A program made the translations under genes and the position numbers. A DNA stretch of 64,000 bases from Diadema setosum (Eukaryota; Echinodermata; Echinoidea; Diadematoida; Diadematidae): contig NC_092703.1 of assembly GCF_964275005.1 (NCBI RefSeq), positions 1,663,001 through 1,727,000 on the forward strand, in the 5' to 3' direction. Shown here piece by piece: positions 59,340 to 64,000 of this stretch (positions are counted from its first letter, which is position 1; every line of letters starts with the position of its first letter). The notes beneath the pieces are model-generated. The model made no database searches, was not told the origin of the DNA, and saw only the letters and a list, made by a program, of their open reading frames with translations.

Positions 59340-62110
59340 GCGTACACGCCGGACTTCATCAAAAATCACTGATCTGTCAAACGTCCTCGTACGCGCTCGT
59401 CCAAAATGGCTGCGCCCTGAGCAACGGAAAAGAGACAGATGAAATCGGTAAAGTTACATATAGCTCTGTATTGACACTTAAATTATTCGAATTTTCACTT
59501 TATTGAATGTAGATTTGTGAATAAGGAATTAGAATATAAAAAGAGTGTAAATGTGTACACTAACAGGTCACAATGACTTAGTTTGGCTCTGTCCTAGCTT
59601 CGTACTGTACGTTTGCAGTCCCACAGCTATTGTTCGGTGTAAGTAAAGAATAGGGAAAGCGGTTCGAACTAGTAGAGTCAAATGAACTCGTCTCACATTT
59701 GCATCGAGTCTGTAACGCACTAAAATGGTGATATATTGAACAATTCTATTGTTGCCTGTAATACGAGCTCAAGTTTGTAATGCTACGGCCTACATCTTCC
59801 CAGCTAATTTAGCTCTCTTATAGATCCTCTGAACCTTCCAGGAAGTATCTAACGTTACAGTTCTTCTAGATCTAATTGAGATACTAGTAGTTAGACTCTA
59901 ACTGTGTTACAGTGTACAATTATTAATAGTGCTTGTGAATACCGCATGTGCAGGTAATACTGTGATGTTATTTCGCTGACTACCCTTGAAGTCTCAATGG
60001 AAAAGAAATGATTTCAAGTTACTTATACTAAAATGTAATTGAGGAAGGTCCTCCTCCCACCTCATCGTCTAAATTGAGGTGTTAAGAGCAAAAATAAGGT
60101 TCGTTAATGCTCAGTACCTGAATTCACAAATTGTTCTATCATGCTATAGGCCTAAAAGTAAACATTAAAAGCATGTGCCTGGCAAGTAATTTTGCCTTAG
60201 TTTGTGGTTTTGCTTGCTTTGATTTTCTACAATCTGTAGTTCTTTGAAACACAGTTGTTGTTGTTGTTGTTGTTGTTTTTTGTGTTCTTTTTTTTTTTGG
60301 GGGGGGGGGCTATGAAGATTCAGAACTGTGCAAATTATAATATTAGACCAGAGTGATGTTCTCAAACTTCAGATTCTAATAAGCCATTATAATGTAGACC
60401 TGAAAAGGAGGTGGGGAAGGGGGCAGGGTGATGTTTTGCAAATTTGTGGCTCATATTAATGATCTTACAGAATTGTTAGTAGTGATGGAGTTTCATGTGA
60501 CTGACATCTTGCATTCATCTTCCATTCCAAACAGATATTGAGGCATTTGTGTGGACAACGCAACAACTTGCAGACTGGACTGAAATGAGTGATGTTCTTC
60601 GATGATGGGGTACTTTACAAAATTGTACTCCGAACCACATTCCTGTAGATTTCTACCATCATCACAAGCTTGAACAACAACCGTAAGTTACATTACTATC
60701 TGACAAGGATTTAGACAAACCAGTGTTTGCTAGTACAGGATGCAGGAATGCGACTAATAATTTGACTTTTCACATAATGAAATGATTGTGTATCTTACTC
60801 TTTTTTTTTTTAAATTACATCTGTATTTTGTAGTTTAGATGGATGTGAAGCACTGACATAACATGGAATCCGACATTTTGACATCTAATTACCTGCAGTC
60901 ATGCTGCATTTTGGTATAAAGGCAATGCTGTCTCTCAATCTGATCTTGATATGGTACCAATATGCATTTCTTCAGTGTCATTTATCTTTCATTACTGTTA
61001 TAACTGTAGTTGTTGTTGTTTTTTGGGGGGTTTTTTTTGCTATGTGTGTGTGTGTGTTTTTTTTTTTCTTTTTTTTTTGGGGGGGGGGGGACAATGGAGA
61101 TGGGGAATGAGCAGCTCTCTGTGCTGATATGAGATGCCATCAACTTTGCAAAAGTCAATGGTACATAATGTATGACAAATACTTGGCAAAGACGATGAAA
61201 ATGAAAGGTCTCAATATGCATTTAAAGCTTCATGTCATATTAATGTTGGGTGTTTTTTTTTTTTTTTTGCTTTCTACACTCAGAAGTCAAATGTTGTAAG
61301 AATCTGAGACTTTGCTTAATACATGGGGTTGACTGTGTCACTGATTTTCACTTGTGATGTTCTGCTTTCTTTATTCTTTGTCTTATTCTTTACTTCAGTT
61401 CCGCTCCTGATTCTAGTCAACAATGTGTTCATTCACCATTTCGTCTGGCTTAGCATCCTCTTCTTACTGCACTCAAAGGTTACATTGTGCACTGAGCTAA
61501 AGGTGAGCAAGATATAAACGGCAATCAGTGCAACACCTATTCATGTAGTATTCGGTTTTATTTTGTCATAGATATAACTCAGAATATCCAGTGTCAGTGG
61601 ACAATTAGAAGTTATCCTAGTATAGTCTTGTTATGTACATTATCACATTGATTCAAACTTATAATTCAACAGAATTGCATTAGCACTTTTGAGCAAAACA
61701 CTACCAAAGTGTTGATATGAAAGGAACACTATTGTATAATACTTTTCTCGGGCAAATCAAATATAGTTTTACAGATGTGGAAAATTGTTTAAGTAGTATG
61801 TTATGACTGTCTTCTCAAATAATTATCATCATTCCCCTCTGCAATATAGAAGTAACATTGTCTTTGAAAAACAATTGTTCATCTTTGCATAGGGAGAGAA
61901 GCTGATGACAACTGTCTACTGGATAATATGTCGAAGTGGAGAAAGCCAAGAGAAACCAGGAATAGCTTCAAATGACTAGGGTGGCTGAGCTGAACATCTG
62001 CACCAAAGTCCAAGCCAGGGATCATTATGGAAGGAGATCATAGCAATATTTCACTACAATCACAGAGTTGCTCCAGACAGCGAACTTTTCACAATGTGTG
62101 TGCCTGATGA
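59340..62110 (+). ncRNA. Candidate spliced plus-strand transcript, coding status unclear
   Basis: A first exon containing CCAAAATGGCTGCGCC (YY1-like) would end at 59447 (ATCG/GTAAAG). Exon 2 is 60535-60682 (acceptor CATTCCAAACAG, donor CC/GTAAGT), and exon 3 begins at 61893 (acceptor TTTGCATAG). Joining exons 1 and 2 gives a frame with IEAFVWTTQQLADWTEMSD, a TGA, then open sequence to the donor. Exon 3 continues only in a different phase. A long non-coding RNA, a short peptide gene or a pseudogene are all possible. Confidence 0.3.
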
Positions 62111-62239
62111 ATGGGCAGTCAGGTTCTGGCAGAACATTATCTTGATATTCTGCGTAATGTCGTATTTGATGACTTTGGGTTGTGTGTGTGCAGAAAGGGG
62201 GGGGGGGAGGGGGTGGGTAGTGTGATTATAAAATATGGC

Positions 62240-62376
62240 ATCATTTTAATAATAGCAATAATAATAATAATAATGATACTGCTACTACTAATTATAATAA
62301 TAATAGTGATGGTTATAATGATAATATCAATAATAATAATAATATAAATGATAATAAAAGTAATAATAACAATAAT
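62240..62376. repeat. (TAA)n-type microsatellite
   Basis: Imperfect ATAATAATG/TAATAA repeats that create isoleucine-rich frames on both strands. Confidence 0.95.
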
Positions 62377-62379
62377 CAA

Positions 62380-64000
62380 CAGTGCTTATGTATAGCACAT
62401 AGAACATTCTGTGTTTTGTCCGTATGTGCTTAAGGATTAAAATGATTACACAAAAACATACAATTGCAAATAACAATAATACCTTGTTTCATGTTTAGAC
62501 TGTAATGAAGGCATTCCCAAGGCAGACTTAGGTTTGTTAACATTTGTAAATTATTTCAAATTCTGGGGTAGATTATTCCATATGGTAGAGACATGACAAG
62601 CAAGTATGTATGTTGTTGCTTTTTTATTCAGCATAACAAATAAGTCCCTCCCTTTCGAACAAAGGTTTCTCTCTGGTGTGTCTCCCATTTAAAGTAGTTC
62701 TCTCAAATAGTGTGTATTCAAAAGTTAATATCAACATTTTGTACTGAATATGAATTTTGACTTGAAGCCAGTGGAAGCTTCGTAGAACCACTTAAATTTG
62801 TGTTAATATGTTGTTGTTGTTTTTTTTTTTATTTGAACACTAGTCTTGCAGCAGAGTTTGGGATAGCTTGTTATCTCTGTATCTGTTTGACTGACAATCC
62901 ACAAACTAATTAATGATGAAATCAACATGTCAAATGAAGAAACAATGAACTGAACGTACTGCTATGTGTTTATCGATGGAGTCGCACATTTTCCAAATAT
63001 TGTATGTGAAAGAATCAAGGGGACATTAAGGGACATTAATACTAAGTACTGTATCTTACACTGTCACTTTATTCACTGGCATTAATCGTGATAACAATCA
63101 ATCCATGGGTCTCTCCACACAGCTTTGTCACAATGATGCCTTCCTCAATTTCCACTGTAATATGCTTCCATTCTCTTTGGCTTAACAGTGCTTTTCACAA
63201 CAAAAACTTTATAAGTATCAAAAGCCATATAAAATGTATTTTCTTTTACATTGTTTTTGAACCAGCTCACCTATCATACTATTCATTTTGCCTCCTTTAG
63301 CCAGGCCGCCATTAGGCCAACCCCATTAACGATTCTCAGTATTTTTTTTTTATCATGCCTACCCCAGCACCTCGGATACCCACAGCAGATGTAAATTAAA
63401 TCAGGACTAGGCTTCAAGTCAAGTTGTGCGAGCTAGAAAGGTATTAGGAGACTGCAAGAGGGTTATAAGCAATTGGATGCCTACATTTTCTCTGTTTGCT
63501 CTCATTTCGCTTCGAGAATGATTAATAAACTTTGACAGATAATGTTTAATTGGATGATACTTGTACTGCAGTACACAGCCATATTCTTGCAGTCTGTGTC
63601 CACATCAGGACTTATAGCATGGCCATCATTACCTTTTTATATTGAATATTGTTGTGGATTTCATTTTTTAAAGGAAAAATGAGAAAATGTAGGTCTGATA
63701 TGTTAGCAGTGTAATTGTAAACAGGTAGAGTAACAGAAAAAAAAAACACAGTCACCTACGTGTAGTTTCATGGTGTCAATATTATTCACAGAAACATGTG
63801 CAGAAATTATATACAGAAATATTTGTGACGTAAAGAACCACAGAAATGTAAAAACATGTAAAATTTGATTGCGTTAACGATTCTGAATGTGGAAAGTGTG
63901 ATACTCGAAAAGATATCGAAACTGATTAGTTCCGAGTAAATCTATAGTAAAAATATCAGGTAGATATTCATCTGTATGAAATCTTTTTTAAAGAACATTA
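62380..64000. other. AT-rich right end without recognisable genes
   Basis: Short frames only, for example 63088-63300. No domain, repeat terminus or strong splice pair was recognised. Confidence 0.35.

Noticed and set aside
62111..62379. Hydrophobic Ile-rich frames that look like membrane segments
   Set aside because: They are products of an ATA/TAA microsatellite.

Overview
The window is a piece of an AT-rich animal nuclear genome: multi-exon genes with GT-AG introns, non-LTR retrotransposons, many short inverted-repeat DNA elements and numerous microsatellites. The style of the repeats (GTGACC...GCATCACA termini, CTAACGTTAG-rich promoter DNA, LINE tails of TGAAT or AATCA pentamers) points to a marine deuterostome. 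An echinoderm such as a sea urchin is my best guess. That assignment is inference. No rRNA, intact tRNA, CRISPR array or prokaryotic operon was seen.

Left third (1-21,650), all on the minus strand: two tandem copies of a gene for a PLP-dependent aminotransferase of the kynurenine/alpha-aminoadipate aminotransferase family (AADAT, KAT II). The right copy (B) is complete: 11 exons between 21,647 and 9,289 join in phase to 424 codons, with the expected PLP residues. The left copy (A) shows exons 1-4 (3,870 down to 699) and runs off the left edge. The four shared exons have identical lengths and phases. Introns and the 5.4 kb between the copies are full of DNA transposon derivatives and LINE 3' ends.

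Middle (21,650-37,150): no confident host gene. It holds a nearly complete LINE on the minus strand (about 24,635 to 28,140 or beyond) whose single long frame is broken once, in a homopolymer. It also holds a higher-order tandem repeat (28,965-30,060) with six X-box-like palindromes near GTTGCCATGGCAAC, and a 1.66 kb DNA element (35,488-37,145) that has itself been invaded by a MITE and a LINE fragment.

Centre right (37,190-43,150), minus strand: a five-exon gene, assembled here from splice signals and matching phases, for a 372-residue membrane protein. It has two hydrophobic segments, a V-like immunoglobulin fold that seems to lack the canonical cysteines, and a Cys-rich second module. I do not recognise the family.

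Right (43,150-64,000): mostly non-coding. It contains further MITEs, a tRNA-like relic, a 51-base poly(A) run, and a promoter-like stretch (54,370-56,020) with six perfect CTAACGTTAG palindromes. Two candidate divergent spliced transcripts start near 55.4 kb (minus) and 59.4 kb (plus); neither has a long open frame and both may be non-coding.
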